Source: Diadophis punctatus similis | Lineage: Eukaryota > Chordata > Lepidosauria > Squamata > Dipsadidae | NCBI GenBank assembly: GCA_023053685.1 | Contig: JALIGW010000001.1 | Coordinates: 67,461,740-67,525,739, forward strand | DNA: 64,000 nucleotides | Direction: 5' to 3' | Part shown: positions 23,911 to 35,980 of the stretch, in pieces | How the letters are laid out: every line of letters begins with the position of its first letter | Numbering within the stretch: position 1 is the first letter of the stretch | Position numbers and translations under genes: made by a program | Notes under the pieces: generated by a model | Told to the model about the DNA's origin: nothing | What the model saw: the letters and a program-made list of their open reading frames with translations, nothing else | The model's database searches: none

Positions 23911-24639
23911 CTATTTTAGCACTGTCACAAATTCATAGGAGTGCATAGGACTGTACTTTGAGCCACTTTGAAAATTTATTTCACTTCAACGATTTCTGTC
24001 TGCTGCATTTTTTCTATTGGCATCCACAAGTAAGCAGATAAAATACTTTAAAAACTAAGTGCAAATCAAGCATGTTAAATCAAATTTCAAGCCATTTGGG
24101 TTAATGATTTTTTTTCCAGAAAACCCATATCACTAGCTATATTTAAAAATTATTAAATTACATAGTAGTTTTAGCTTTTATTAGGTGGATGTTTTTCAAG
24201 ACAGAAAAATGATACTGCTCTTTTATCTGCTAATAGCAAGACAGATAGGCGAAATAGAAAAGATCAGTTAAGCTTATCTCACTGGCTCTGTATCTTAATA
24301 TGAAAAGATGAAATATGTTCAGCGATCTAATAGTGATTCTTGGAGCACTGAAGGGTCTTACGATAAAATAATGGCTATTACTATGCTCTGTAATATTAGT
24401 TAATATAAATAGTATTAAATTAATATCAAAAAACAGTTTCAATTACAGAAATTTTTAAAAATCAAGTAAATTACTTTTTCCAGAAGAATTATAGGATTGC
24501 AAACTTCTAACAAATTCATTCAGACAGAATCTTGTCAATACCTAAAGATCTTTTTCAAGCCCATGCAACTACAAATGAGTCACAATATCATGTTTCCATT
24601 AAGATTTCCGTTTACAGAAGGCACACTTAGCTATATAAT
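23911..24639. other. CRIM1 intron 1, nothing recognised
   Basis: AT-rich intronic sequence without a supported feature. Confidence 0.5.
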
Positions 24640-24834
24640 TATATATTAAGCTGTGGTGGTGCAGTGGTTAGAATGCAGTATAGCAGCTATTTCTGCTGAC
24701 TGCTGGCTGCCAGCAATTTGGCAATTCGAGCCTCACTGGCTCACGGTTGACTCAGCTTTCCACCCTTCCGAGGTCGGTAAAATGAGCACCCAGATTGTTG
24801 GGCGCAATATGCTGATAATGTAAACCACTTAGAG

Positions 24835-25320
24835 CAGCGGTTCTCAATCTGTGGGTTGCGATCCCTTTGGGGATCAAACGACCCTTTCACAGGGGTCGCC
24901 TAAGACCATTGGAAAACACATATTTCCAATGGTCTTAGGAATCGAGACACCGCTCCTCTATCCGTCTCCAGGTGGGTCCACCCACATACAAATAGACTAC
25001 TGCAAAAAAAAATCTGTACCATGGGGATTTCTGAGCATGCGCAGAAGCCGAATTTCTGGCACTGCGCATCGTCGCCATCTTGTTTTTGGCTTTTTTTGCA
25101 ATTTTTTAAAAAAATTGGCACTGCGCATGCGTGCGCGCTCAAAGCGCAAGCGCACAAATGAGGCACGGCCACGCAGCGCAGGAGGAAGCGAACCGGCAGC
25201 AAGGTAAGTTAGAACCCACCCTGAGTTTCCTAATAATTTTATTATTTTATGGTTGGGGGTTACCACAACATGAGGAACTGTATTAAAGGATCACAACATT
25301 AGGAAGGTTGAGAACCACTG
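24835..25320 (+). mobile_element. SPIN (SPACE INVADERS-type hAT) element
   Basis: The left end CAGCGGTTCTCAATCTGTGG, the following 'ggggatcaaacgaccctttc' and the right end 'aggaaggttgagaaccactg' are hallmarks of SPIN hAT elements. The perfect 8-bp duplication 'acttagag' lies on both sides (24827-24834 and 25321-25328). SPIN elements are known to have spread among tetrapods by horizontal transfer. This copy is non-autonomous and contains another MITE. Confidence 0.9.
25000..25223. mobile_element. hAT-type MITE (GGTTC/GAACC family), nested in SPIN
   Basis: The right end 'ggtaagttagaacccacc' + 'ctg' (to 25223) and the interior 'gccatcttgtttttggc' match the family at 45016-45396. The left boundary is unclear and no duplication can be read. 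It contains TGCGCATGCGTG, one base off the NRF1-type palindrome found in sister copies. Confidence 0.65.
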
Positions 25321-25385
25321 ACTTAGAGAGAGCTGTAAAGCACTGTGAAGCGGTATATATGTCTAAGTGCTATTGCTCTATACAT

Positions 25386-25835
25386 GGAACATGCCTTAAC
25401 ACTGACTCATCAATTCTGGCAACAACATTTAAATGAATGAAACTTATTATAAATGTACAGAACATTAAACTAAAGCAAGAGCTACACATACAAATTATAT
25501 AAAATCACTAAAGGTAAATCAGCGGTTAATTCTGATAACTATGACTATATTAGCATGAGAATCAAACCACACTACAAAGGATTTTGGCACTCTCTATTTG
25601 CAGTGTGACAGTTAATAATAGCATGAATCAACATCTGCCAATGTCATTTTCTGAATCAGTCATTGAAAAAGGTTATGGTACTTAGGCTTAGACATATGTC
25701 TTTTGTACCCAAAATCAAGTTTAGGAGAATCAGCATCAATTTATTAAACTTATCCAAAATTAAAAAGAAATTATTGGTGCTTTAGTACCAACCGTCAAGA
25801 ATCTTGATGACTGGCCCAGAAGAGGCCTTATTGGT
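25386..25835. other. CRIM1 intron 1, nothing recognised
   Basis: Intronic gap without a supported feature. Confidence 0.5.
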
Positions 25836-26253
25836 TGTCAGAGTTTCAGTCAGATATTCTATTTAAAATATTTTTGTGTTTATGTGCTGAATAGGAAAGA
25901 TAAGTTGGTTGGAAATTGTTCTGATATTTAAATTTAATAGCTGGAACTCTAGGGTTGTGCAGTGAGCCAGAACACAGAGTTATAGTTGATTGGTTGGAGA
26001 GTGCTGGCTCCTGCATTATACAATCTGCGCTGTGATTGGTTGCTGTAGGTATGGAGGGGGAGTTTCTCTTTTCGCCCACCTTTTTCTTCTATGTGCCCTG
26101 TATGCTCTTTGATTTAACTCATGATGCTCCTGTTTGCCTGACCATCTTATTTGCTGTAAATATAGATGTAAAATGTATTTATTTGTATAAAACTACAAGT
26201 TAATGCTAGCGTCTCTGACTTCATTTGGACACCTGCTGCACAATTCCCTGACA
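25836..26253. mobile_element. Candidate solo LTR, 418 bp
   Basis: The segment begins TGTCAG and ends CTGACA, a 6-bp inverted repeat with TG...CA as in LTRs. Inside are promoter-like pieces: two 'attggttg'-type inverted CCAAT boxes (about 25989 and 26035) and 'tgtataaaactac' (about 26187). No matching flanking duplication is visible ('ttggt' against 'gaaat') and no internal retroelement genes are nearby. It could also be an unrelated promoter-bearing repeat. Confidence 0.45.
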
Positions 26254-26512
26254 GAAATTAAGGACACTGAAGAGCAATATTGAATCCAGATTGTATTTAC
26301 ATGCTTGCAATTGGAATCAGAAAAGGAACAGAAGTCTTTCGAATATTTTTATTACATGGATTGAAATGGAATCACAGAAAAGTGTCAAAGTAATGAAGAG
26401 AGAATACAATTATGACTGCAACTGAAGCATCTCACCGGCTATCGGAAAATAAAATAGATCTATATGGAATATTCATTCACTTGAGAGTGACATATAAACA
26501 GTTTTGGAAATC
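26254..26512. other. CRIM1 intron 1, nothing recognised
   Basis: Short intronic gap; no feature seen. Confidence 0.5.
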
Positions 26513-26751
26513 AGCAATAGCAATAGCACTTAGACTTATATACCGCTTCATAGCGCTTTTACAGCCCGATCTAAGTGGTTTACAATCAGCATATTGCCCC
26601 CAACAATCTGGGTCCTCATTTTACCCACCTCAGAAGGATGGAAGGCTGAGTCAACCTTGAGCCGGTGAGATTTGAACTGCCGAACTGCAGCTAGCAGTCA
26701 GCTGAAGTAGCCTGCAGTGTTGCACTGTAACCACAGCGCCACCTCGGCTCT
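26513..26751 (-). mobile_element. Sauria SINE, full length
   Basis: The reverse strand gives the tRNA-like head 'agccgaggtggcgctgtggt', the body 'ggttgactcagccttccatc' and the tail up to 'aagtgctattgctattgc'. The plus strand ends 'ccacctcggctct'. Confidence 0.9.
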
Positions 26752-27779
26752 CATCCTCCTTCCAATCCAAAGATTTTAAATGTCGAAAGGTTCCATGGCA
26801 CTAAAAGGTTCGCTGAATTCAGTAATACAATCAATTGTGTAATGGAAACATGTAAAATAATACTGAAACAACATTACTGGATTTTGTAAACAGCAAAAAG
26901 CATGCCGAGAGATTGTTCTTGGCTCTTCAAAATTTCAAATTGCCGGATGTTGCCAGATCCTGGATATGCATGCACTGGAATTACTAGCACCTACTCTTAG
27001 TAATCCTGGTAACTGACAGGAAGAAGCTTGTTTGTAATGTTAGCAGCTTTCTTCCCAAGTAAGTATATATCATTAACCAAGATTTGTAAATAGCCATTTG
27101 CCTCTTCACCTGTGTAAAGTATGAATCATCTCTGTATAACCATGCATAGAATGTCTGTAAATGAAGTATATGTTGATTCATTTTGCCATATACTGTAAAG
27201 CAAGGCATCAGATTGACTAGGAAACACCCATCACAAAAGAAATAAACATCAACTGGGTGGATTCTTCCCACCTAGAAGAACCCTGAACTTAATAGGCTGA
27301 AAGAACAAAGCTGCATACATACAGAGAATGACAACAGCCCTGCTGGATTGGGTCACAGCTCATTCAAAATTTCACTTCTAACAATGACTAACCAGATGTC
27401 TTTGGAGTGATTGCAGGCAGAAAATAAAGTCATACTTCACCATTGTTTCTTACACTATTTGTAGTTAGCTGGCTCCTGACTAAGCAGTAACTTTCAGTCT
27501 TGAAGAGGCAAAGAAAATTCTTGACTATTTTATTTATGCTATGCATGAGTTCATATACATGTTGACTGTAACCCCGCAATCATTTTCTCTTCTAATCAGA
27601 GCAACCAAATTTTCTTAATTCACAGCACCCCTTAGTATGACAAAGTTATGATACTGCAAAATGACATCACAATTTTTTTTACCCTGGGCTGTCACAGAAC
27701 ATAGTTTGGGAATCAGACTACACAAAGGAAGGTGGTTCCTTATAAGGAAGGTATCTAAACCTCTGAATAATTCTCTTTT
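26752..27779. other. CRIM1 intron 1, nothing recognised
   Basis: AT-rich sequence. Around 26900-26990 there is a degenerate piece resembling the dispersed repeat noted near 660-735. No gene. Confidence 0.5.
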
Positions 27780-28265
27780 TTACTTTCCGCAGCTCCATTA
27801 CAACCTCTGCCAAGTGTAGCAATCAAAACTATATATAATACTCCAGATGCAGACATTATAACTTTGCATGAGGACATTACAATGTTGGCAATTTTATTTT
27901 CAGCTCTTTTCCTAATTGCAATTTGCTTTCTTCAAAATTGTGGGACTGTGGGACTTACTCCGCCTCTCCCTTTAGAAAACTGATTCTTTATTTCTACATG
28001 GTGCTGCCTGGATTTTTAACTGGTTATCAACAAGTTTACTTATTTTGTCATTACTAAATTTACTGAAGAGCCTGCAGTGAGGAATTTTACCAAGGCCTTT
28101 TTGAAAATCCAACGGTGCAATGCGGACAACCCTAAAAAACTATTAAAGAGTTTGGTGAGGCAAGATTTCTCTTTGCAGAATCCACGCCGATTGTCCTGTA
28201 GCACGGTGTGTTCCTTTATGTGCTACATTATTTCTTTCTCCTTTTGGTTTACTATTTTATGGTCT
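27780..28265 (-). mobile_element. Older amniote-type CR1 LINE fragment
   Basis: The plus strand is antisense CR1: 'tataatactccagatgcag', 'ttttattttcagctctttt', 'aaggcctttttgaaaatcca' and 'ggtgaggcaagatttctctt'. It ends where the Sauria SINE at 28266 begins. Confidence 0.7.
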
Positions 28266-28512
28266 AGGAGCCTGTGGTGGCGCAGTGGTTAAAAGCAGCA
28301 CTGCAATCTGAACTGCTAGTTCAGCAGTTCAGCTGTTCAAATCTCACCGGCTCAAGGTTGACTCAGCCTTCCATCCTTCCGAGGTGGGTAAAATGAGGAC
28401 CCAGATTGTTGGGGGCAATATGCTGAACTCTGTAAACCGCTTAGAGAGGGCTGTAAAGCACTATGAAGCGGTATATAAGTAAGCAAGTAAGTAAGTAAGT
28501 GCTATTGCTTTA
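28266..28512 (+). mobile_element. Sauria SINE, full length
   Basis: A-box-like 'tggcgcagtggttaaaagca', B-box-like 'ctgttcaaatctc', body 'ggttgactcagccttccatc', 'ggacccagattgttggggg' and tail 'gaagcggtatataagtaagc' with a short TAAG repeat. The hAT target motif 'gcttagag' is intact and empty in this copy. Confidence 0.9.
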
Positions 28513-30170
28513 TTTGTCAGATTTAGATACCATTCATCTCAATTGCAGAGTGACTCTGGGTAATGTACAAATAGCAGCATAAATACCTAAAAACCATATA
28601 AAAATATGAAAAAAGTAATAAAAGAGTTAGATAAAAACAAAAAAATAAGTTAAAAGGTGAGGGTAAGGCCATCAAAAAACCAACTATCCCAAGGTTGGGT
28701 GCTAAAGCCTATGAGTTGGCAGAGCCATGTCTTCAAACTCCTTCAAAAAGACCAGGAGAGTGGGGGTCTGCCTTATATCTGGAGGGAAGGTATTCTAGAG
28801 GGTGGGGACAGTGACAGAAAGCTTTCTTCCTGGACCCCACCAGTTGAAATTATTTAACTGATAGAGTCTATAACATACCTTCCCTACTTGACCATCTATG
28901 TGCTTATGTGATAAGGCTGAGATGATTTCTCAGGTAATCTGGCCCCATGCCTTATAAAACTTTAAAGGTAATAACTAATGACTGTGAACTGGACCCAGAA
29001 GCAAACTGGGACCAACGTAGGTCCTGTAGTAAAGGTATTACAGTACATGTGCCATCCTTGAGGCACTCATAATTTCTTAGGCAGCTGCTTCTGGATACTC
29101 TTCTAGGGTAACTCTAAGTAGAGCATATTGCAATTGTTCATTGGGACACGACTAGGTCTTCCTAACAACCTAGTCTACTTTCTAATAGCTCAGGAGCGAA
29201 CTCCAGAGCGTCCTTAGAGCTCGGACTGAGTTGAAGAACTGTGGACCGTTGACAGGGAGGCGGTCCTCAGAAATTCAACTCAGTCATAGAGTTAGAGGAC
29301 TAGAGCTACCCATCCTTGACTCTCCCAAGGATGCCATGGAGAACAAGGTATTTATTTTACTGATGTTTTTATACCACTCCAGTGAAAAGGTCTCCGAGTA
29401 TTTTACTGTCAAGTATACAAAACCAAAAAGCCTAAATATAAAATTAATTATTTTATTTTTTAATTAATTGGAGTAGGAATTTTAAAATTAATTGGAGTAG
29501 GAACATTAATTGTTCCTACTCCATCATACTTGGGAATAATTTAGCCTCTAAAATAGCCAGGATTTCAGGGCTCTTTAGAAATGTAGTAGGGTAGTCCTTA
29601 TATCCAGGCGGCTATTCCAAAGGATCACCATCTTGGATAAACTTGACACCAGGGTCCCTGAAGCTGATATTCCTTCAACAGCAGTGTTTTTATTATATCC
29701 TCTGTTCCCAATTTCAGTGGATGGCTAAATTCCCCTCAGAGCACGTGGTCTTGGAGATGCCATGCAGGTTTTTAATGTAACAACTAGCACTTTGAATTCA
29801 ACCTAGAAGAGATTCATCAACAAATACATCTTCTACAGTACATATATCATACGGTCAAACTTGGATGACACTTCACTCCCAACAGTTTCATAGGGAATGG
29901 TCCTGGGAAAGGGCAAAACCTTTCTATTTTGAGTAGAATCAATATTCAGAAAGCAGAACCACTGCAGAAGTGTCATCTATTCCTAATACTTTCAGCCAAG
30001 TCCAGAAAGATACCATGGTCAATGGAACTGAAAACAGCTGAAAGGATAGCAGGCCCAAGAAAGTCTTATTCCCTTGTCCCACTTTGGCCACATGTTACCT
30101 ACATGGGTTACCAATGCTGTGAATCTATTAAGCTGACTGACCATATTGGCTACCTTTCTGTCATGATTTG
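28513..30170 (-). mobile_element. Old CR1 LINE, same clade as the young copies
   Basis: Read on the plus strand this is the antisense of CR1 ORF2 and 3' UTR, matching 49330-50700 in order: 'gagccatgtcttcaaact', 'gggaaggtattctagaggg', 'gccttataaaactttaaagg', 'ctaagtagagcatattgc' and far down 'caatggaactgaaaacagct'. Many indels and probable inserted segments (about 29230-29620, with an inverted repeat around 29465-29525) break it. Confidence 0.65.
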
Positions 30171-30547
30171 ACTGACAAATTATATATATTTTACTAAGCG
30201 GTCGACAATTTTACATTTAAATTATTGGGAATTCTGCAGTGGATACTATCAGAGCACCTCATGATACTACTGTGATCAAGATGCCCTAAAACTTCTTTCT
30301 GTGTTAACCGGGTTAATTTTGCTTTAGTTGCAATTTCTCTCATGAGAGGTTAATATAAGCTCAAGTAATTTCTCCCATATCTTCCACTGTAGGGACAGAA
30401 GCAAAGAAGTCTAATTTTCTCTGCTGAGAATCCGCTGTTCTCTTTGAGCATCCTGTTCACTCCTTTGTTATCATGTCTCAACAATTTATATTTAAAAATG
30501 TTCTTATTGTTCCATTTTGTGTTTTTTGCCCTTCGCTTTTGCATAAG
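30171..30547. other. CRIM1 intron 1, nothing recognised
   Basis: Intronic gap. No supported feature. Confidence 0.5.
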
Positions 30548-31232
30548 AAAAGCCAAGGTGGCGCAGCAGTTAGAGTGCAGTACTGCAGGCTACTTTAGCT
30601 GACTGTGATCAGCAGTTCAGCTGTTCAAATCTCACCGGCTCAAGGTTGACTCAGCCTTCCATCCTTCCGAGGTAGGTAAAATGAGGACCCAGATTGTTGG
30701 GGGCAATATAAATATACATTGCTTAATGGTGTAAACCGCTTAGAGCAGTGATGGCGAACCTTTTTTCCCTCGGGTGCCGAAAGCACGTGCGTGTGCACGA
30801 TCAGGCATGTGTGAGTGCCCACACCCATAATTCAATGCCTGGGCAGGGTGAAAACGGCCTCCCCCGCCCCCGCAGAGGTCCTCTGGAGGCCTGAAATGAC
30901 CCGTTTCCCGACTTCCGGTGGGCCCGGTAGGCCCGTTTTTCACCCTCCCCAGGCTCCAGAGGCTTCCCTGGAGCCTGGGGAGGGCGAAAACACTCCCCTG
31001 CCCCCCCCGGAGGCCCCCTGGAAGCCTAAAATGCTCTCCCAGAGCCTCTGGGTGAGTCAGAAATCAGCTGGCCGGCACGCACATGCGCACTGGAGCTGAG
31101 CTAGGGCAATGGCCCGCGTGCCACCTGTGGCACGCATGCCATAGGTTCGCCATCACTGGCTTAGAGAGTGCTTGCACTTTGAAGCGGCATATAAATCTCA
31201 CTAATAAATAAATAAATAAATACCTTTGGCTT
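30548..31232 (+). mobile_element. Sauria SINE, split by a hAT element
   Basis: Head 'aaggtggcgcagcagttaga', body 'ggttgactcagccttccatc' and 'ggacccagattgttggggg'. The tail 'gaagcggcatataaatctca' with (AAAT)n resumes at 31167. It shares a variant centre ('gcaatataaatatacattgc') with the reverse copy at 58972-59222, so the two are from one subfamily. Confidence 0.9.
30746..31158. mobile_element. hAT MITE (CAGTGATGGCGAACC family)
   Basis: Inverted ends CAGTGATGGCGAACC and GGTTCGCCATCACTG with a perfect 8-bp duplication 'gcttagag' (30738-30745 and 31159-31166). The interior is GC-rich with 'cctggagcctggggag' type inverted pieces. It is inserted in the same SINE position as the SPIN element at 24835. 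Confidence 0.9.
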
Positions 31233-31406
31233 CTCTGGTCCAACTTTCATTATATTACCACTTCATTTTTTTAAAATAAAAAGCATTCTAAATCACAACA
31301 GTTATGCGTAAAACGAAGGATAATTTGTCTAGGTAATCTCATTTCCTACTTTACTGCACTCTTCAAATAGCTTATCTTTAATATTGCTATCACTGCAGAT
31401 CAGAGA

Positions 31407-31410
<4 letters not shown>

Positions 31411-31474
<64 letters not shown>

Positions 31475-31529
31475 TCACTCTCACACACGCACGTACGTAC
31501 GTACGTACGTATAAATAAATAGTACCTAA
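31411..31529. repeat. Compound microsatellite (TC)n-(AC)n-(ACGT)n-(AAAT)n
   Basis: A long TC run from 31411 to about 31468, then AC-rich sequence, then five ACGT units at about 31491-31510 and short AAAT units. Confidence 0.95.
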
Positions 31530-33565
31530 AATAATTCAAGCTATACTTTCTCACAGCAATACAAAATTTGCCTGGCCTCATTCTATAAAAGAATACAACC
31601 CTCCTACAAGAAACCAAAAAAAGTTTCACTGACCTAGTTATGCAGTATTATGCTATTAATATTCAGTTTAATTGACTATGAGTAGGAAAATAGTGAATTA
31701 AACATACAAACTAGTACATGAAGTCTAACCAGCCCTTTAGATCATACCTGTGCTATATAAATGATTATAGAAAGAGATATTATATTCTTCAAACCACTGT
31801 ATCATAGTTGGAGCAGTCTCCTAACATAACTTTCTTTAAAATCATAGAAGTACACAATTTAAAAAAAAATCATTGTAGATGTTTTGGTACAGATGATAAA
31901 GTTTATTGTTCAAGAAGAAAATCTTTCAAATTTAATTTGAAAAATGAAGTTGTAAGTAAAGTAAGTTGCTTTCCGCTTATGATAATCTTTAATGAAATTT
32001 GTAGTTTCATGGCACAAAATATGAATACACACTTTTGAGAGCCTTATTTGTATCCTATTTTTGAAATGATTCTATTGCAATATGGAAGAAATGGGAACAT
32101 AGAGAGTTCATTAAACCCCATATAACCATGTTGAGAATTAAATATAAAAAGCAGCTACAAGCAAATGCAAGCAAAGAGAATAGAAAAAAAAACTAAGCCT
32201 GAACATTCAATACAGTGCCTGAAAGTGTTCTAAATATTGCAAGCAGTATTCACACAAAAGATGCAGAGCGCTTAAGCCAGAATGATTTCATAGCAAACAG
32301 ATTTGCCTGAACAGGCTGCCTCATAATCCTGCCAGGGTTTTTTTTTAAATAAATGTTGCTTTATCTAGAGTTTTTGCTTAAAGAGAGCCATATCAGCAGT
32401 CATCTGTAATAGAACACATTAACAATTGCAGAATGTTTAATGGCTTTAGCAATATTTTAAATCCACAGAATTTTGATAACTTACATTTTATGTATTTCTT
32501 TAGAAATAACTAAGTATGGTAATGCAAACAAAATTTTGGGAGTTCAGCATAAAACAAATAAATTTAATTCTATTATAAGGATAAAGATATAACCAAGACT
32601 TTCATCAACTTTACAGATCTCCATTTTCCCTAGAAATGTTAATTATAATAGCGGTTTAGGAATCACTATGGTTTTCACCACTTAAGTTTCCAAGGTTTTA
32701 GCTTTTCCTTGGAAAAGTCATCTGAAATGACATCTGTTTGCCTCTCTCAAAGAAAAAAAGAAGAAAATCAAACAGATCAAACATATACATTATTGTTTCA
32801 CCAACAAAAGGAAATTACAGCTCTTTAAACATCTGAATATAACAGTGACCTATTCATTAAAGTGAAGGGTAAGTATGAGAAAAGAACTGAATTATCCATA
32901 GTTACATTGTCTTTAAATGGAAATTAATTGGAGACTGCAGAATATAGGCACAATGTTAATTCAGTCCAATGATCTCTAACAGCTATCACATCAATGTAAC
33001 TCTAACTCCATGTTTACTTTTAGATCATTTTTCAGTATCCAAGTTTGAATACACTTTATTATTCAGATGTATGCCTTATTCCTCAACCTTAGGAATGGTG
33101 CAACATATACCAATACCTTTACCAAAAGGAACAGGAATCAATTTATGACATAAAATTATAACTGAATCCTGGATTTACCCAATTAAAATTGAAGCAAACG
33201 AGTTCTGAATATGCTGACTGTCTCTTTGACAACAGCCAATTTCCAGATTAAAGACTGGAATTTAAGTTTTCCTAGGTAGGAAAAAGTGACTGTGATGATG
33301 CATCCTGGAAACCAGCCGATATATTATATCAGCTATAATACCAGCTGATACATTATATCAGCTATAACAACAATGGATACTCATATGGTGATTTTAAAAA
33401 ATGCACCCAAGACTTACTTTTTTAATGCAATGAAGGCTCTCTACAAGTTTCCAGAAGATATGGTGTGTATGTGTTTTTCTAACCTTCATTTCTGAATTAT
33501 GGGAATGTACCAAGTTGTACAAAAAACGGTTGGTTTCAGAACAAGAACCCTATGACTACAATGAT
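31530..33565. other. CRIM1 intron 1, nothing recognised
   Basis: About 2 kb of AT-rich unique-looking sequence. No coding pattern, repeat boundary or RNA gene that I can support. Confidence 0.55.
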
Positions 33566-33972
33566 CAGACTTCTACCTCATACTTCCCTTCGACCGGTCA
33601 GGTTCCACAGAGCGGGTCTCCTCCAGGTCCCGTCAGCCAAACTATGCCGACTGGCGGGGCCTAGGGGGAGGGCCTTCTCTGTAGGGCCCCTGTTCTCTGG
33701 AACCAACTTCCCCCAGAGATCCGAATCATCCCCACCTTGCTGGCCTTCCGAAAAGCCATTAAGATATGGCTCTTCCTGCAGGCGGGGTTCTGAGACAATT
33801 TTACATCTGAGGTCTCCCCCATCTATGCATGGTGTTATATGTCTTTTTAAAAAACTTTTTAAAAATTGTTTTTAATGATTTTATTGTTTGGTGTTCTTTA
33901 AAATGCTGTACGCCGCTCTGAGTCCTTAGGGAGTAGGGCGGCATAGAAGAATTCCCAAATAAATAAATAAAT
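33566..33972 (+). mobile_element. CR1 LINE 3' fragment
   Basis: Contains the ORF2 C-terminus ('RLLPHTSLRPVRFHRAGLLQVPSAKLCRLAGPRGRAFSV', with a later frameshift) and the 3' end 'cgccgctctgagtccttagg' with an (AAAT)n tail. Heavily 5'-truncated. Confidence 0.85.
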
Positions 33973-35916
33973 GATTGGGAGGAAAATCTAAACAGTATCT
34001 TAGGATATTTGGGGCAGATTCTGAGTATTTTTATGAAAGTCATGGCAAATTCTTTCACTGTTCTGTTGATACATGTTTCGCTGAGAAAACTATTTGGTTG
34101 TTTAATCTTGAGTGGTTTTTTCTCCAAATAGCCACACTCAACATCCTTCTTCTAAGGGAATATCATCTTGTCTGTATTATTTTAAGGTTATTCTTTATCA
34201 CTAGTAATATGAAGCTGTTTCCACAAAAAGTATGTTTGTTCGATAATTTAGCAAATTAAATTATAGATGCCAATATGGAACACCTTTCCTTTGGTATTTG
34301 ATCACACATACAAAATAACAATAACATTAACAGCTGCAAGAATCTGACCCAACTGCCATCTGTGCTTATCCTACTATTGGCAGAAGGATGCTATTTCATA
34401 TTTATATAAAATATGCAAAACAAATGTAGCATACATCATCACTTTCTAATTAAACTACCAGCACACTAAATAGTTTCAATTATGTTCAGCGTTCCTGTCA
34501 CAAAAATCCAGTTTTCACTAGATTTGAGGCAAGTATACATATTTGTCTTAAATAGTAACTTATTGGCTGAATAAAGAAACATAGTTTAATGTCAGATTGT
34601 CACGAAATCTTTCAAAGGTTTTTTTTTTTTTAAAAGTTCTACATACTGACCAGTAGGGGTCATTTCAGCACAAAAATTATAACAGAATAAGCTGACTCAA
34701 AGAGGAAGCTCTGTGGAAACATAGGACCTATTCTTTTGAGGTAAACAGGCTTTTATCCATACACAATATTCATGACAAGAGCGTTCCCAATTTTGAAAGA
34801 TGCTTAATTAATAGATGAAAAGCAAGTAATTCATCCAACAACTTTAATGTAATTGTTGGAACTATCAACAGACTTCAAAACTAACATTCTGATCTACAAA
34901 CTCAATCATATAGACATGTTGCAAAATCCAAAGTTACCAAGAGTATAATTGGTATAATTACCAAGAGCTTAGCCAAAGTCATCATTTAAAGCTTTGAAGA
35001 TGAAACCAGAGTTGTGTAGGTAAGCTATTTATCTGGAAATAGTTTGGCTAATTTCTGCAGGTTGTATTCTTGGAGAAGTTGTGACAGGAAAAGCTGGGAT
35101 AAATATTACATTTATGTCACTGCCTGAAGTCTCATCTCTAGAGATTACCTGTGCTATTTGTTGCAGGGGAATGCCAGATACAAAGTAACAGCTGAAGTCC
35201 GGCAATCAAATACATTACCTTTAAACAATTATTAAAACTGTCAAAAACCTCTGAACTAAAATGAAGTAGCGTGTTGAGGCGTTATGGCAGAATTTGCTCT
35301 AGCATAAACATTCTCTATAGTTACTCATAAACATGTACTTTTCATAACAGCCATTTCATTCAGCTCAATATGCTTATAACTCCTTTAAGTTTAAAACTTC
35401 CATGCAAAGGAATCACAACCCCAAGCAAGTTATTAAAAGTCTGATAGGTCTATCCTGATAGCTCACATCTTGCCAATTACATTAAACTGAAGAACACACC
35501 TGTACTAGAAAAAAGGCAACTTAGCTACAAAACTAAGGTTAAAATAAGCTGTAGTGGCTGCCCCAAAGGATAAATCTGGAAATTTTTAGGGATAAAGGGG
35601 AATTAAAAATTCTTTAAATTACGCATGGCTGGGAGTGTTTAGATGACTTTCCTGCCATTTTTTTTTCAGAGGAATTTTTGAGCTCTCTGCAGCCCTCTTG
35701 TGGATCATTCTTATGGAAGGGAAGTGAAAAGGAATTTTCCATAAAAGATTCTGATTGTCATATGCACTATATTCCCTCAAGACTTCCGAATGAAAAGTTA
35801 TAATGGAGAGACTCAATACTCACACGCAATTTGGGCAGACAGCTAGCAGACAAAATATTTAGATGTTTCCAATTATATTAATTATAAATACTTATGAAGA
35901 ATTATATGTATATCAC
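33973..35916. other. CRIM1 intron 1, nothing recognised
   Basis: AT-rich intronic sequence, including a poly-T run at about 34619. No gene or clear repeat recognised. Confidence 0.55.
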
Positions 35917-35919
35917 TCA

Positions 35920-35970
<51 letters not shown>

Positions 35971-35980
35971 AGAGAGAGAA
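35917..35980. repeat. (CA)n-(GA)n microsatellite
   Basis: A CTCA/CA run of about 25 CA units followed by GA units. Confidence 0.95.

Larger units (their letters stand above)
24645..25385 (+). mobile_element. Sauria SINE, split by a SPIN element
   Basis: The tRNA-like head ('tggtgcagtggttagaatgc', an A box, and 'ggcaattcgagcc', a B box) is followed by the conserved body 'ggttgactcagctttccacc' and 'acccagattgttgggcgcaa'. The tail 'gctgtaaagcactgtgaagc' resumes after the insertion. Sauria SINEs are squamate-specific and are thought to be mobilised by a Bov-B type LINE. The element is cut at 24834/25321 by a hAT. Confidence 0.9.

Noticed and set aside
28266..28350. tRNA-like gene with A and B boxes
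   Set aside because: The tRNA-like head belongs to a Sauria SINE. It lacks a proper cloverleaf and continues into the SINE body. The same holds for 24645, 26751, 30548, 47089 and 59222.
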